From NCBI GenBank assembly GCA_030159075.1, contig BROG01000133.1, positions 398,501 to 462,500 on the forward strand: 64,000 nt of DNA, in the 5' to 3' direction. Below, piece after piece: positions 1 through 11,563 of the stretch. Origin of the DNA: Atrina japonica. Taxonomy: Eukaryota > Mollusca > Bivalvia > Pterioida > Pinnidae. The translations under genes and the position numbers were made by a program. Within the stretch, counting starts at the first letter, position 1. Each line of letters begins with the position of its first letter. The notes beneath the pieces were generated by a model. That model was not told where the DNA came from, made no database searches, and saw only the letters and a list, made by a program, of their open reading frames with translations.

Positions 1-1590
1 AGTAATATGATATCTGTACTATACAAATAGACAAAGTCCATAAAAGATATATATGACAACCAAGTTGTGTAGACTAAGTAATATGATATCTGTACCATAC
101 AAATAGACAAAGTCCATAAAAGATATATATGACAACCAAGTTGTGTAGACTAAGTAATATGATATCTGTACTATACAAATAGACAAAGTCCATAAAAGAT
201 ATTTATGACAACCAAGTTGTGAAGACTGAATAATATGATATCTGTACTATACAATAGACAAAGTCCATAAAAGATATATATGACAACCAAGTTGTGTAGA
301 CTAAGTAATATGATATCTGTACTATACAAATAGACAGAGTCCATAAAAGATATATATGACAACCAAATTGTGTAGACTATGTAATATGATATCTGTACTA
401 TACAAATAGGCAAAGTCCATAAAAGATGTATATGACAGCCAAGTTGTGTAGACTAAGTAATATGATATCTGTACTATACAAATAGACAAAGTCCATAAAA
501 GATATATATGACAACCAAGTTGTGTAGACTAAGTAATATGATATCTGTACCATACAAATAGACAAAGTCCATAAAAAATATATATGACAACCAAGTTGTG
601 TAGACAAAATAATATGATATCTGTACCATACAAATAGACAAAGTCCATAAAAAATATATATGACAACCAAGTTGTGTAGACTAAGTAATATGATATCTGT
701 ACCATACAAATAGACAAAGTCCATAAAAGATATATATGACAACCAAGTTGTGTAGACTAAGTAATATGATATCTGTACTATACAAATAGACAAAGTCCAT
801 AAAAGATATATATGACAACCAAGTTGTGTAGACTATATAGTATGATATCTGTACTATACAATAGACAAAGTCCATAAAAGATATATATGACAACCAAGTT
901 GTGTAGACTAAGTAATATGATATCTGTACTATAAAAATAGACAAAGTCCATAAAAGATATATATGACAACCAAGTTGTGTAGACTAAGTAATATGATATC
1001 TGTACTATACAAATAGACAAAGTCCATAAAAGATATATATGACAACCAAGTTGTGTAGACTAAGTAATATGATATCTGTACTATACAAATAGACAAAGTC
1101 CATAAAAGATATATATTACAACCAAGTTGTGTAGACTAAATAATATGATATCTGTACCATACAAATAGACAAATCCATAAAAGATATATATGACAACCAA
1201 ATTGTGCAGACTAAGTAATATGATATCTGTACCATACAAATAGACAAAGTCTATAAAAGATATATATGACAACCAAGTTGTGTAGACTAAATAATATGAT
1301 ATCTGTACTATACAAATAGACAAAGTCCATAAAAGATATATATGACAACCAAGTTGTGTAGAATAAGAAATATGATATCTGTACTATACAAATAGACAAA
1401 GTCCATAAAAGATATACATGACAACCAAGTTGTGTAGACTAAGTAATATGATATCTGTACTATACAAATAGACAAAGTCCATAAAAGATATATATGACAA
1501 CCAAGTTGTGTAGACTAAATAATATGATATCTGTACTATACAAATAGACAAATATGACAACCACATCACATAGACTGAATAATATGACAT
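1..1590. repeat. 76-bp minisatellite
   Basis: About 21 head-to-tail units of 76 bp start AGTAATATGATATCTGTAC and end TTGTGTAGACTA. The array continues past the left edge and decays at 1545-1590. Differences are mostly single bases, such as C/T in CTGTAC(C/T)ATAC. The long minus-strand open frames here are repeat translations. Confidence 0.97.
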
Positions 1591-2066
1591 CCTGAATAAG
1601 TGATAATTATAGAATTCAGTTTGTATTGTCTAGAAATATTAAGATTTCTCTTTTCGGCTATACATATATCATTTCTGTTAATTGAGTAAAAGACATAATG
1701 CCACAGACATGGAAATGATTATTATGAGTTCTAACCATTTTACTAATTTCTGTTGTGTTTTAATCTGCGATAGTTTAGATTCTCAAATAAATGAAATGAC
1801 AAAGGTACACTGTCACATTTCCCATTTGTCTCATCAAATTTATGTGCGGGCCGCAATGCCATGAAATGAAAAGTGCATAAATGAGGGTCTAGTTCATTGA
1901 AATATGCATGATTTATGAGAATTGGTTGCATTTAGTAACTTTAATAAATACATTAATAGTAATAAATGGATAACAATATCCTATAATTTCAACTGCCTGT
2001 ACAAAAATACCTGTTTATACATAATGTTGTCTGGTCGGTGGATTTTTATGATTCTCTCATGGATAT
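1591..2066. other. Single-copy AT-rich spacer
   Basis: This stretch separates the 76-bp and 39-bp arrays. I see no gene, RNA or transposon signature in it. Short open frames at 1682-1931 on both strands have no recognisable product. Confidence 0.6.
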
Positions 2067-4490
2067 ATCAATAAAACAGAGATACTTGTACAGGTTAAAA
2101 ACTATCAATAGAACAGAGAGATACTTGTATAGGTTGTAGAACAGAGAGATACTTGTACAGGTTAAAGGCTATCAATAGAACAGAGAGATACTTGTACAGG
2201 TTAAAGGCTGGTTAAAGGATATATCACAGGTTAAAGGCTATCAATACAGAGAGATTGTACTTAAAGGCTATCAATAGAACATAGAGATACTTGTACAGGT
2301 TAAAGGCTATCAATAGAACATAGAGATACTTGTACAAAGGTTAAAAAGGCTATCAATTAGATCAGTAGAGAGATACTTGTACAGTACAGATCAGAGAGAT
2401 ACTTGTACAGGTTAAAGGCTATCAATAGAACAGAGAGATACTTGTACAGGTTAAAGGCTATCAATAGAACAGAGAGATACTTGTACAGGTTAAAGGCTAT
2501 CAATAGAACAGAGAGATATTTGTACAGGTTAAAGTACAATAGATCAGAAGATACTTGTACGGGTTAAAGGCTATCAATAGATCAGAGAGATACTTGTACG
2601 GGCTAAAGGATATCAATAGAACAGAGAGATACTTGTACAGGTTAAAGACTATCAATAGATCAGAGAGATACTTGTACAGGTTAAAGGCTATCAATAGAAC
2701 AGAGAGATACTTGTACAGGTTAAAGGCTATCAATAGAACAGAGAGATACTTGTACAGGTTAAATAGACAGATCAGGTTGTAGAACAGAGAGATTGTACAG
2801 GTTGTACAGGAGATAAAGACTATCAATAGATCAGAGAGATACTTGTACAGGTTAAAGGCTATCAATAGATCAGAGAGATACTTGTACAGGTTAAAGGCTA
2901 TCAATAGAACAGAGAGATACTTGTACAGGTTAAAGACTATCAATAGATCAGAGAGATACTTGTACAGGTTAAAGGCTATCAATAAAACAGAGAGATACTT
3001 GTACAGGTTAAAGACTATCAATAGATCAATCAAAAGACTATAGAACAGAGAGATACTTGTACAGGTTCAATAAAGACTTGTACAGGTCATCAGTAGATCA
3101 GAGAGATACAGAGAGATGTACAGGTTAAAGGCTATCAATAGATCAGAGAGATACTTGTACGGGCTAAAGGCTATCAATAGAACAGAGAGAGATAGAACAC
3201 AGAGAGATACTTGTACAGGTTAAAGGCTAACAGAGAGATACTTGTAATAGATCAGAGAGATACTTGTACAGGTTAAAGGCTATCAATAGAACAGAGAGAT
3301 ACTTGTACAGGTTAAAGGCTATCAATAGATACTTGTACAGGTCAGAACATAGAGATACTTGGAGAGGCTATTAGAACATAGGCTACAGGTTAATGTCTAT
3401 CAATAGATCAGAGAGATACTTGTACAGGTTAATGTTTATCAATAGATCAGAGATATACTTGTACAGGTCATCAATAGATAGAACACAGGTTAAAGATACA
3501 GAGAGATACTTGTACAGGTTAAAGACTATCAATAGATCAGAGAGATACTTGTACAGGTTGTAGAACAGAGAGATACTTGTACAGGTTAAAGGCTATCAAT
3601 AGATCAGAGAGATACTTGTACGGGTTAAAGGCTATCAATAGAACAGAGAGATACTTGTACAGGTTAAAGGCTATCAATAGAACATAGAGATACTTGTACA
3701 GGTTAATGTCTATCAATAGATCAGAGAGATACTTGTACAGGGAGGTTAATGTTTATCAATAGATCAGAGAGATACTTGTACAGGTTAAAGACTATCAATA
3801 GATCAGAGAGATACTTGTACAGGTTCCAATAATCAGAGGATACTATCAAATAAAACAGAGAGATACTTGTACAGGTTAAAAGACTATCAGTAGAACAAGG
3901 CTAGATCAGATACTTGTACAGGTTACAGGCTTAATAGGCTTGTACAAGTCAATAGATCAGAGAGATACTTGTACAGGTTAAAGGCTATCAACAGGTAGAA
4001 CAATAGATCAGAGAGATACTTGTACAGGTTAAAGGTTAAAGGCTAATAGAACATAGAGATCACTTGAGAGATACTTGTACATAGTTAAAGACTAGATCAG
4101 AGAGATACTTGTACAGGTTAACATAGATCAGAGATACTTGTACAGGTTAAAGGACTATCAATAGACTAGATACAATAGATCAGAGAGATACAGGTTAAAG
4201 ACTTGTAGAACAGAGTTTGTAGAAAGGCTACAGAGAGATACTTGTACAGGGCTATTAAGAGATACTATACAATAAAGACTATCAATAGAACATAGAGATA
4301 CTTGTACAGGTTAAAGACTTAAAGATCAGAGCTATCAGGTAGAACATAGAGATACTTGTACAGGTTAAAGGCTTAATGTCTATCACAGGTTAAAGGCTAT
4401 CAATAGATCATAGAGATACTTGTACAGGTTAAAGACTATCAATAGATCAGAGAGATATACTTGTACAGATATACTTGTACAGGTTAAAGA
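2067..4490. repeat. 39-bp minisatellite, scrambled
   Basis: Units of 39 bp are built on GATACTTGTACAGGTTAAAG followed by (G/A)CTATCAATAGA(A/T)CAGAGA. Regular runs (2400-2760, 2820-3030, 3560-3730) alternate with stretches where units are cut, fused or partly duplicated. Because 39 is a multiple of three, long meaningless open frames appear on both strands (for example 2500-3033 minus). Confidence 0.95.
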
Positions 4491-4579
4491 CTTTGGATTA
4501 TTGGTTTGATTTTATTTCAAACTCGTTAATTATATTATGTGGCCTTAACAAAGAGTTTGAAAACATAAAAGTTAGATTG

Positions 4580-5673
4580 ACATGGCATCACACATGCCAT
4601 ATGACATAGCATCATACATGTCATAGCAATATGATACAGCATTATCATGTCATAACTGCATGACACAACATTATGCATGTCATAGCAGCATGACACAATA
4701 TTATATATGTCATAGCAGCATGACACAGCATCATACATGACATAGCAGCATAACACAGCATCATACATGTCATAGCAGCATGGCAAATCATTAAACATGT
4801 CATAACAGCATGACACAACATTATGTATGTCATAGCAGCATGACACAATATTATTCATGCCACAGCAGCATAACACAGCACCATACATGTCATAGCAGCA
4901 TGATAACGCATTATACCTGTCATAGCAGCATGACACAGAATTATATATGTCATAACAGCATGATACATGTCATAGCAGCACGACACAATATTAATATTAT
5001 ACACATCATAGCAGCATGACACAACATCATACATGTCATAGCAACATGACACAGCATTAAACATACCACATGACATAGCATTATACATGTCATGGCAGAA
5101 TGGAATGACACAGAATCATACATATTATACTGGTATAGCACAGCATTATGCATGTCATAGCGGCATGACACAGCATCATTATAACATGTCATAGCAGCAT
5201 GACATGACACAGCATTATACATGCCATAGCAACATGACACATCTTTATACATGTCATAGCAGCATGACACAATATTATACATTTCATAGCAGAATGACAC
5301 AGCATCATTAATACCATAGCAGCATGACAGCATGCCATAGCAGCATGATAGCATTATACATGTCATAGCAGCATGACAACATTATACATGTCATAGCAGC
5401 ATGACACAGCATAATACATGTCATAGTAGCATGACACAATATTATACATGCCATAGCAGCATGACAGCATCATAAATGTCATAGCAACATGACACAGCAT
5501 CAAACATACCACATGATATAGCATTATACATGTCCTGGCAGAATGGCACTGCATCATGACATACAAAATTGTCATAGGTGCATAACAGTATCATAGCATC
5601 ATACTGGCTGTAGTGGCATGGCAAAGCATCATTCATGTCATAGGAGGCATCATTATACATGTCATAGCAATAT
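4580..5673. repeat. 30-bp minisatellite
   Basis: About 36 diverged units read approximately CATGTCATAGCAGCATGACA then CAGCATTATA. Units differ by substitutions and small deletions, and no unique spacers are present. Cysteine/methionine-rich open frames on both strands are repeat translations. Confidence 0.95.
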
Positions 5674-6252
5674 AAACAAAACAAAATTCTAAAATATCAA
5701 TATGCCAATATTTTCAAACCATTTTAACCTCAAGTAATATAAGTTATACAAGCTAAACTATCTCAACAGGAGTTATCTACCCATTTTCTTGTCAAGTCCT
5801 ATTGCTATTATGTAATTTACAAATTGTTGTTTTTATTTTTCTTTTGTCTATGAATAGGTACATGTATAATTATAGGTCAAATGGGTGCAAGATATAGCAG
5901 TACTTGGTTATTGGATTATAAGAGTCTGATATCTGGTTGATGCTGGTTAATCACTTGTTGATCTGTATACATTGTACAATCTCGTCAACGATGGTGTAGG
6001 TAAAAGATTACACAGTGATATCAATAATCAACAAGTACTATATCAGTGTCAGACAGTAGGTATGTGTTTTATGTTTTAGTAAAAAACATGCATGTTTGTA
6101 AAAAAAAAAAAGAAAACACACACATAAAATTTGGGAAAGATTTCCCTTTTGTATATATCCCCATCTCAAATATCACTCAAAACATAATAAAAATATGGAG
6201 GACATTAAAAAGTAAAATGGGTTTGTGAATTTCTTGAATAACATCAATGAAT
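5674..6252. other. Single-copy spacer with a weak inverted repeat
   Basis: No gene is seen. A segment near 5888-5920 (GATATAGCAGTACTTGG) is roughly complementary to one near 6020-6050 (CAACAAGTACTATATC), which may be the remains of a fold-back element. Confidence 0.4.
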
Positions 6253-6455
6253 TATATGAAACTTGTACATAAAGACCGTTTAACAAACACAACAAAACTA
6301 AGTCTTTATAGGGAGGTGGTCTTTATATTCTTTACATAGAGGCAGATTTGTACACAAATGTACTATTGGACACAGTGAAAACCAGTCTTTATGACGAGGT
6401 GGTCTTTATACACATATGGTCTTTATACACTGCTAAAGCAAATTTTACTGAATAT
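6253..6455 (+). mobile_element. CAGTGAAAC-type small TIR element, copy 1
   Basis: A diverged full-length copy of a short non-autonomous element. It starts TATGAAACTTGTACATAAAG, passes through AGGTGGTCTTTATA and a GTACACAAATG segment, and ends AAATTTTACTGAATAT. The ends are imperfect inverted repeats of the CAGT(G/A)AAAC type. It has no coding capacity. Confidence 0.65.
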
Positions 6456-7259
6456 CCAAAACAATGGATGTAAAATTATTTTTCTTTTGTTTTGGGTTAG
6501 TATCTGAGTGAAGGTATGAAAAGAAGTCTTACCCAAATTTGATTGTTTTGTTATAGATAATAAGATTTTAAAAATTTACAGGCTATGTCAGTATGTGTTG
6601 TGCCATGATAAATGAAATTCATGATTTGTTTAGTTCAAATTAAAGGGTGAATTTAATAAATTATCTGTGGATTGAGTAATTATACACAAAAAGATGGAAA
6701 ACTGATTCAATTGCGCATTTCACAATGATGCATAAGATGCTCATCTTTTTTGTACCTGTCTTAACTCAATACACACAAATTATTAGTTTCATGCCATAAA
6801 CTTTCTCTTACTTTATAGTTGCTTTTATTCATGGGGGATTTAATTTCGCTTTATTCGCTGTCAATGAAAATACCGCAAAAATAAATACCTGTGAGTATAA
6901 TACTTTATACTTGTGAAGTATCAGAAAGACAGTTTGCAATTAATCTTATGTGAAATTTAATACCCGTGAATAAGTGCCTTTCGGGGGGGGGGGGGGGTAA
7001 ATGTGAAATTTTCTCACCATGAAATTAAACATCTATACAGTAATTGTTCTGAGACATTACTCTATCATAATGATCAAACACATTGTAACATTCTTCCCTG
7101 CTTGAAAGAAAGACATTTAAGTCCCATCACAATATGTCAGTATTTTCTTATACAAGTGAAACTGATCAATATTTTAGTTGTGGATATAGATCCATGACAG
7201 ATGTTAATTTCATATCTAGACCAATCAAATTAGCTGATAGACATAAACTCAAATAATTG
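6456..7259. other. Single-copy spacer with a 15-G run
   Basis: AT-rich sequence with a run of 15 G at 6983-6997. The context around 6830-7010 (TTTAATTTCGCTTTATTCGC, AATACCCGTGAATAAG) looks like an old dispersed repeat, but no ends could be defined. No gene is recognised. Confidence 0.4.
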
Positions 7260-7392
7260 CTTTGTCAGACACAACAAAACCTTTATAAGGAGGTGGTCTT
7301 TATATAGAGGTTGATTTGTACACAAATGGTACTATTGGGGACAGCAGTGGTCTTTATACACAGGTGGTTACTACAGCAAGTTTTACTGTATA
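7260..7392 (+). mobile_element. CAGTGAAAC-type small TIR element, copy 2 (5' truncated)
   Basis: Matches the 3' two-thirds of the family: ACACAACAAAACC, AGGTGGTCTTTATATAGAGG, GTACACAAATGGTACTATTG, and the end AGTTTTACTGTATA. The left inverted end is missing. Confidence 0.7.
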
Positions 7393-7668
7393 TCTTGTCA
7401 GCTATAAGTGAGGTTACTAAAATCAAGACCTGTGCTATGGTCTGATATGGATATAGTCAGGATTCTTTGTCATCTCTAACCCATACCATGGCTTCAATGC
7501 CTTAGATCTGAACAAATTGCAACTTCCTCTTTTGAAGAAGTGATAGGTATAATATTTTTTTCACACAAGACCTTATTAAATGTTTCCCTGCAGAATTTCT
7601 ATTGCTCATTATTTGGTATGGGAAAGGTCACTACTAGATGAACAATTAAGTCCTGACAGAGTTAAAAC

Positions 7669-8056
7669 CAGAATTTTCTGTTTGGGATCTTAACCAGAAC
7701 CTTCTGTTTGGGATGTGAACCAGAACCTTCTGTGTAGGATGTGAACCAGAACCTTCTGTGTGAGATGTGAACCAGAACCTTCTGTTTGGGATCTTAACCA
7801 GAACCTTCTATGTGGGATGTGAACCAGAACCTTCTGTTTGGGATCTTAACCAGAACCTTCTGTTTGGGATATGAACCAGAACCTTCTATGTGGGATGTGA
7901 ACCAGAACCTTCTGTGTAGGATATGAACCAGAACCTTCTGTTTGAGATCTTAACCAGAACCTTCTGTTTGGAATCTTAACCAGAACCTTCTGTTTGGGAT
8001 ATGAACCAGAACCTCCTGTTTGGGACATGAACCAAAACCTTCTGTGTGGGATCTTA
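7669..8056. repeat. 26-bp minisatellite
   Basis: About 15 units of AACCAGAACCTTCTGT(T/G)T followed by (G/A)GGAT(C/G)T(T/G). Alternating unit types (GGATCTT and GGATGTG) are intermixed. Confidence 0.95.
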
Positions 8057-9371
8057 AATAACTAACATTTTAACTACAACAAATCAAAAGGACAAAGAGT
8101 ATATATAAATAATCAATGTAAAATATGATACATGTATGAAATTAAAATTTGTGAGTAGCAATACAGTATTCTTTATGGAAATGTTACAGTTACAGTGTCA
8201 AGGGAAAATGGCCAATTACCCTGTCAAGAAAAAATTTCAACTGACTACTGATCAGAAAATTTAAATTGTTAGTACTACATATACTTCACAAGCTAAGATA
8301 ATTTATCTTTTCAAGTCTTTACCCTTTTTATGTGAAAACTGAAAAAATGCCTATCAATGGTGCCTGATTTCTATCCTAGGAGAATTAAATCTGTTTGGAA
8401 GTAGAGAACCTTTGTACAAAATGTGTCAAATTATAACACCAGTATTTCAAAATCTTCAATTCAGTACAAGATTCAGCCACAAATGACTAAAACCAGGGCT
8501 ATCAAGACAAAAAATGGCTAAATAGCTTTGTGTCATCACCGTCAGCAAATTCTCAAGACTCCATATTGATTTTATAATTGTGACAAGATAATGCATATAA
8601 AGATGGTATTTTTAAATATAAAAGACATATTACAAAATTTTCATTTTCATTAAACCAATGAACTCAAATGTTGATTTCCCATTGAAAAATGCCTGAAGTA
8701 ACTTTACATGTAGTATGTGTTGGGATTATTTTTCTATACTGACTGCAATTGTCTTCAGATAAACAATTATTACCCCATAACTACATAGTATGAAGTGTAT
8801 GTACAAATGGTTCCCCTACATTTTTTAACAAGCCTTACTGGTCACCTGAGAATCTACCCTATCTCCAATGACCTACAGAGTCATGAAATTCACCATTTGG
8901 TTACCTTACAGATGTTAACAAACTAATGACAGACAGCCCAGTGATGTTGTACATTTCAGCCTGTTTTCATTAAATTTATTGCCAATATAGGGCTATATTC
9001 CCAATTGACCAGGATTTCTTTTACCAACTGTTCAATAAAAATTCACAATTTAAACTCCTGATAAGTCTGCGACAAACTGATAAAAAAATATCAGTTAACC
9101 CTGATCAAAACATTAGTTTGTAAATTGTAAAAAGCCCTGCATTTAGAATATTCAAAAGTTCATAAATAAACATCACATAATGAATACAACAACTGATTAC
9201 AACAGGTGTCCTGAGTTATTGAGCTATCTAAAAATACTGGTTGATAGCAAAATAATTATGCATTTGCTTAGTTTTGCAGTCAAAATAAAGTCTTTGAATC
9301 AAATTTAGTCCTAGATATTAGAATGACTAGTATATGTAGGCGTACAAATAATTATGCACCCCCACTCCACT
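8057..9371. other. Single-copy AT-rich stretch
   Basis: No gene, RNA or element recognised. No EGF-type exon was seen on the minus strand, where one would be expected downstream of the DSL exon. Confidence 0.5.

Positions 9372-9401
<30 letters not shown>
9372..9401. repeat. Homopolymer C20 followed by A tract
   Basis: A run of 20 C (9372-9391) is directly followed by about 10 A. It is a likely site of length error or polymorphism. Confidence 0.95.
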
Positions 9402-9402
<1 letters not shown>

Positions 9403-9610
9403 GTCAATACTCTTTTTCAAAGTTTGGTTTGATCCATCCTGGATATTTATATGACCGGTTTATGTAAGGACATCTATAAGTATAAAAATAACCATGTAAA
9501 ATAATGCACTATTTTTTCAAGTTTGTAGTAATACAGATATTGGTACAGATGTTTTATCAGTGTATGACTATATGTACAGCTTGATTTGGCTTATGATCTC
9601 TGAAGTAAAC

Positions 9611-10147
9611 ACTGTATACCTAAAAATCTTCACCCCTGGTTATTTTTACACTTGGCTATTTTTATCCCTGGCTATTTTTATCCCTGGCTATTTGCACCCC
9701 TGGCTATTTGCGCCCCTGGTTATTTTTACACTTGGCTATTTTTATCCCTGGCTATTTTTATCCCTGGCTATTTGCACCCCTGGCTATTTGCGCCCCTGGT
9801 TATTTTTACACTTGGCTATTTTTATCCCTGGCTATTTTTATCCCTGGCTATTTGCACCCCTGGCTATTTGCGCCCCTGGTTATTTTTACACTTGGCTATT
9901 TTTATCCCTGGCTATTTGCACCCCTGGTTATTTGCGCCCCTGGTTATTTTAGCCAATCTATAACAAATAGCATTAAAATTTAACCCCTCTTAAAATTGCC
10001 CTTAATCACCTTAATCTCACAGATGGCATGTATGTCTATGCTTTAGAATTATTTAACTTTAAAATTTGGCGTTCATTTTAAATTTGCCCTCTAATAAAAG
10101 AATGAAAATGGCAAAAATTGAAGGGGAGTGAAAATTTGTATACAGTA
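9611..10147. mobile_element. TIR element carrying an internal minisatellite
   Basis: The left end is ACTGTATACCTAAAAATC then TTCACCCCTGG. The right end, reverse-complemented, reads ACTGTATACAAATTTTCACT then CCCCTTC. The interior holds the 16-bp/80-bp array (9627-9952) and a second inverted match (TTAACCCCTC near 9980 against GAAGGGG near 10121). No coding capacity is visible. The right end is 24 bp from the DSL exon donor, on the intronic side. Confidence 0.6.
9627..9952. repeat. 16-bp repeat in 80-bp higher-order units
   Basis: The monomer is CCCTGG(C/T)TATTT plus TTATC, GCACC, GCGCC or TTACA variants. Five monomers form an 80-bp higher-order unit starting at 9638, 9718, 9798 and 9878, and the first three are almost identical. 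Open frames on the plus strand here are repeat translations. Confidence 0.95.
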
Positions 10148-10171
10148 TACAAACAAGACATATTTCAATAC

Positions 10172-10426
10172 CTTTTTCACAGTCCGTACCGATCCACCCA
10201 GTCATACAGACTTTATCACCATTCTCATCACAGGTGTAATGTCCAAACTGATCGTCACGAGGACGGCAGAATTTTGTACATGTTGTATTATAATAATGTT
10301 CATCACAGACTACACGAATACGATAAATGAGACTGGCGGTTGGTCCATTGTGAGTGATAGTATGCCAATCCTGGCCCGGAAGTATGATGCCCGAGTGTGC
10401 TGCCCTTTCAATAAGCTGGCCTCCAT
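10172..10426 (-). CDS. JAG: Jagged/Serrate Notch ligand, DSL-domain exon (JAG1 exon 4 equivalent)
   Basis: This is an internal exon of a Notch ligand, a single-pass membrane protein that activates Notch on neighbouring cells. On the minus strand it starts after acceptor ttttacag (AG at 10427-10428) and ends at donor GTATTG (GT at 10170-10171). The 255 bp are open in the frame that takes one base from the previous exon and leaves one for the next. The first part reads LIERAAHSGIILPGQDW, the linker after the MNNL/C2 region. The DSL domain (about 10179-10325) follows, with six cysteines and the motifs FCRPRDD and FGHYTC, which form the Notch-binding face in known ligands. The exon ends GWIGTDCEK. 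The linker, together with NTTC before the FCRPRDD motif, favours Serrate/Jagged over Delta. Length and both phases equal JAG1 exon 4 as I recall it. The next exon (first EGF repeat, about 61 bp) was not found in 1-10171. A 103-codon open frame on the opposite strand is its antisense shadow. Confidence 0.95.
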
Positions 10427-10502
10427 CTGTAAAATATGAGTATTGTATTACAACTAAGAAACTAGTAATATTAGTCAGGAGTATGTATTATCACGTTTCT
10501 GG

Positions 10503-10593
10503 TTAACTCATCAACCTCTGAAAAACAATCGACTCTTCTGTAAATCAGTGACTTAGACCAGTCCAAGTGTGTCTATAGGGGTGAATAAGTTAA
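10503..10593 (+). mobile_element. TTAA-ended 91-bp element, copy 1
   Basis: A 91-bp sequence starting TTAACTCATCAACCTCTG and ending AGGGGTGAATAAGTTAA. The ends are inverted repeats. It lies 77 bp upstream, in gene order, of the DSL exon acceptor. Confidence 0.85.
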
Positions 10594-10854
10594 AGTAGAA
10601 TAAAAGTAAATTTGTATTCTGAAGTACAATGCTTTGAGAGCTCAGCAATTCATACAAATTTCCCATAACTCTGGCAAATATTTCTGAATGTTAACTATAA
10701 TTAAACTCAATCTAGATCTTACCGAGATAAAGCATCCTACCAAATCAGACAAAGAAAACTGGCATTATTTAATAGAATGCTGCAAGTAGATGGACCAAAA
10801 AACAAAACAAAACAATACCTGCCTTGACCAGTGACATAAAGAGAATGAAAATCA

Positions 10855-10874
10855 ATCTCTCTCTCTCTCTCCCT

Positions 10875-10907
<33 letters not shown>
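10855..10907. repeat. CT microsatellite with internal C tract
   Basis: A (CT)n run interrupted by CCCTCCCCCCCCC, then more CT. Confidence 0.95.
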
Positions 10908-10910
<3 letters not shown>

Positions 10911-11495
10911 TGAATTTATACTTGGCTGTTGGCATACTTATTCAAATAAACATAGAACAATATCTGCCTGGATGTGTGGCCTTACATCATTTAAGATATT
11001 TAGCCATTCATGAAACATTTAAATATTTAAAAGTCCCTGCATCCTTATTTTGTTCAACTACTAACTTAAGAATAAAAGCAGCTCACCAGACACGGAAATA
11101 CAACAACCATAGAATTTACCTTTCAATTTTGACATGTAAACATTTCAAATCATTAGAAACATCCTGTAAGGTACAACAAAGGATTCAAGTTGCTGGTTTT
11201 GGTAGTACAGCATTATGCATTTAAATGTAGTACTGTCAGCTAAATAAGACATATGGGGTGTATGTATGTACAAATTTCATATCACACTTTTTATGAGTTT
11301 TGAATTTTTCATTTTGCGAGACTCTGGTGAGAAAAACTGGAATATTCATAATGAGTATCATAAATGTGATATACATGGAAACTCGAGACAGATTCTTTTC
11401 ATCATATGATCTAACATACAATTTAAACAGCATTTGAGGGATGAAAAAATCTATATTCTCCTTTCTGTCCAGTTGACCAAATTGTATTGTGATAT

Positions 11496-11497
<2 letters not shown>
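10908..11497. other. Single-copy spacer
   Basis: Contains a 104-codon plus-strand open frame (10910-11224) without a recognisable domain, as expected by chance in AT-rich DNA. Nothing else is seen. Confidence 0.5.

Positions 11498-11560
<63 letters not shown>
11498..11560. repeat. TA microsatellite
   Basis: An uninterrupted (TA)n run of about 31 repeats abuts the 28-bp array and was probably its neighbour during expansion. Confidence 0.97.

Positions 11561-11563
<3 letters not shown>

Larger units (their letters stand above)
1..10171 (-). other. JAG: Jagged/Serrate intron 4 (partial, runs off the left edge)
   Basis: The sequence downstream of the DSL exon, in gene order, shows no EGF-like exon: I searched by eye for closely spaced cysteine codons and splice sites on the minus strand. 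The donor is GTATTG (10166-10171). The intron must be longer than 10.1 kb unless a very short exon was missed. Confidence 0.7.

Noticed and set aside
4580..5673. A CRISPR-like look from 30-bp repeats
   Set aside because: Units are contiguous, diverged and without unique spacers. The window is animal DNA and has no cas genes. The same applies to the 28-bp array at 29265.
10118..10439. Plus-strand frames of 70 and 103 codons
   Set aside because: They are antisense to the Jagged DSL exon, which has splice sites and clear homology on the minus strand.
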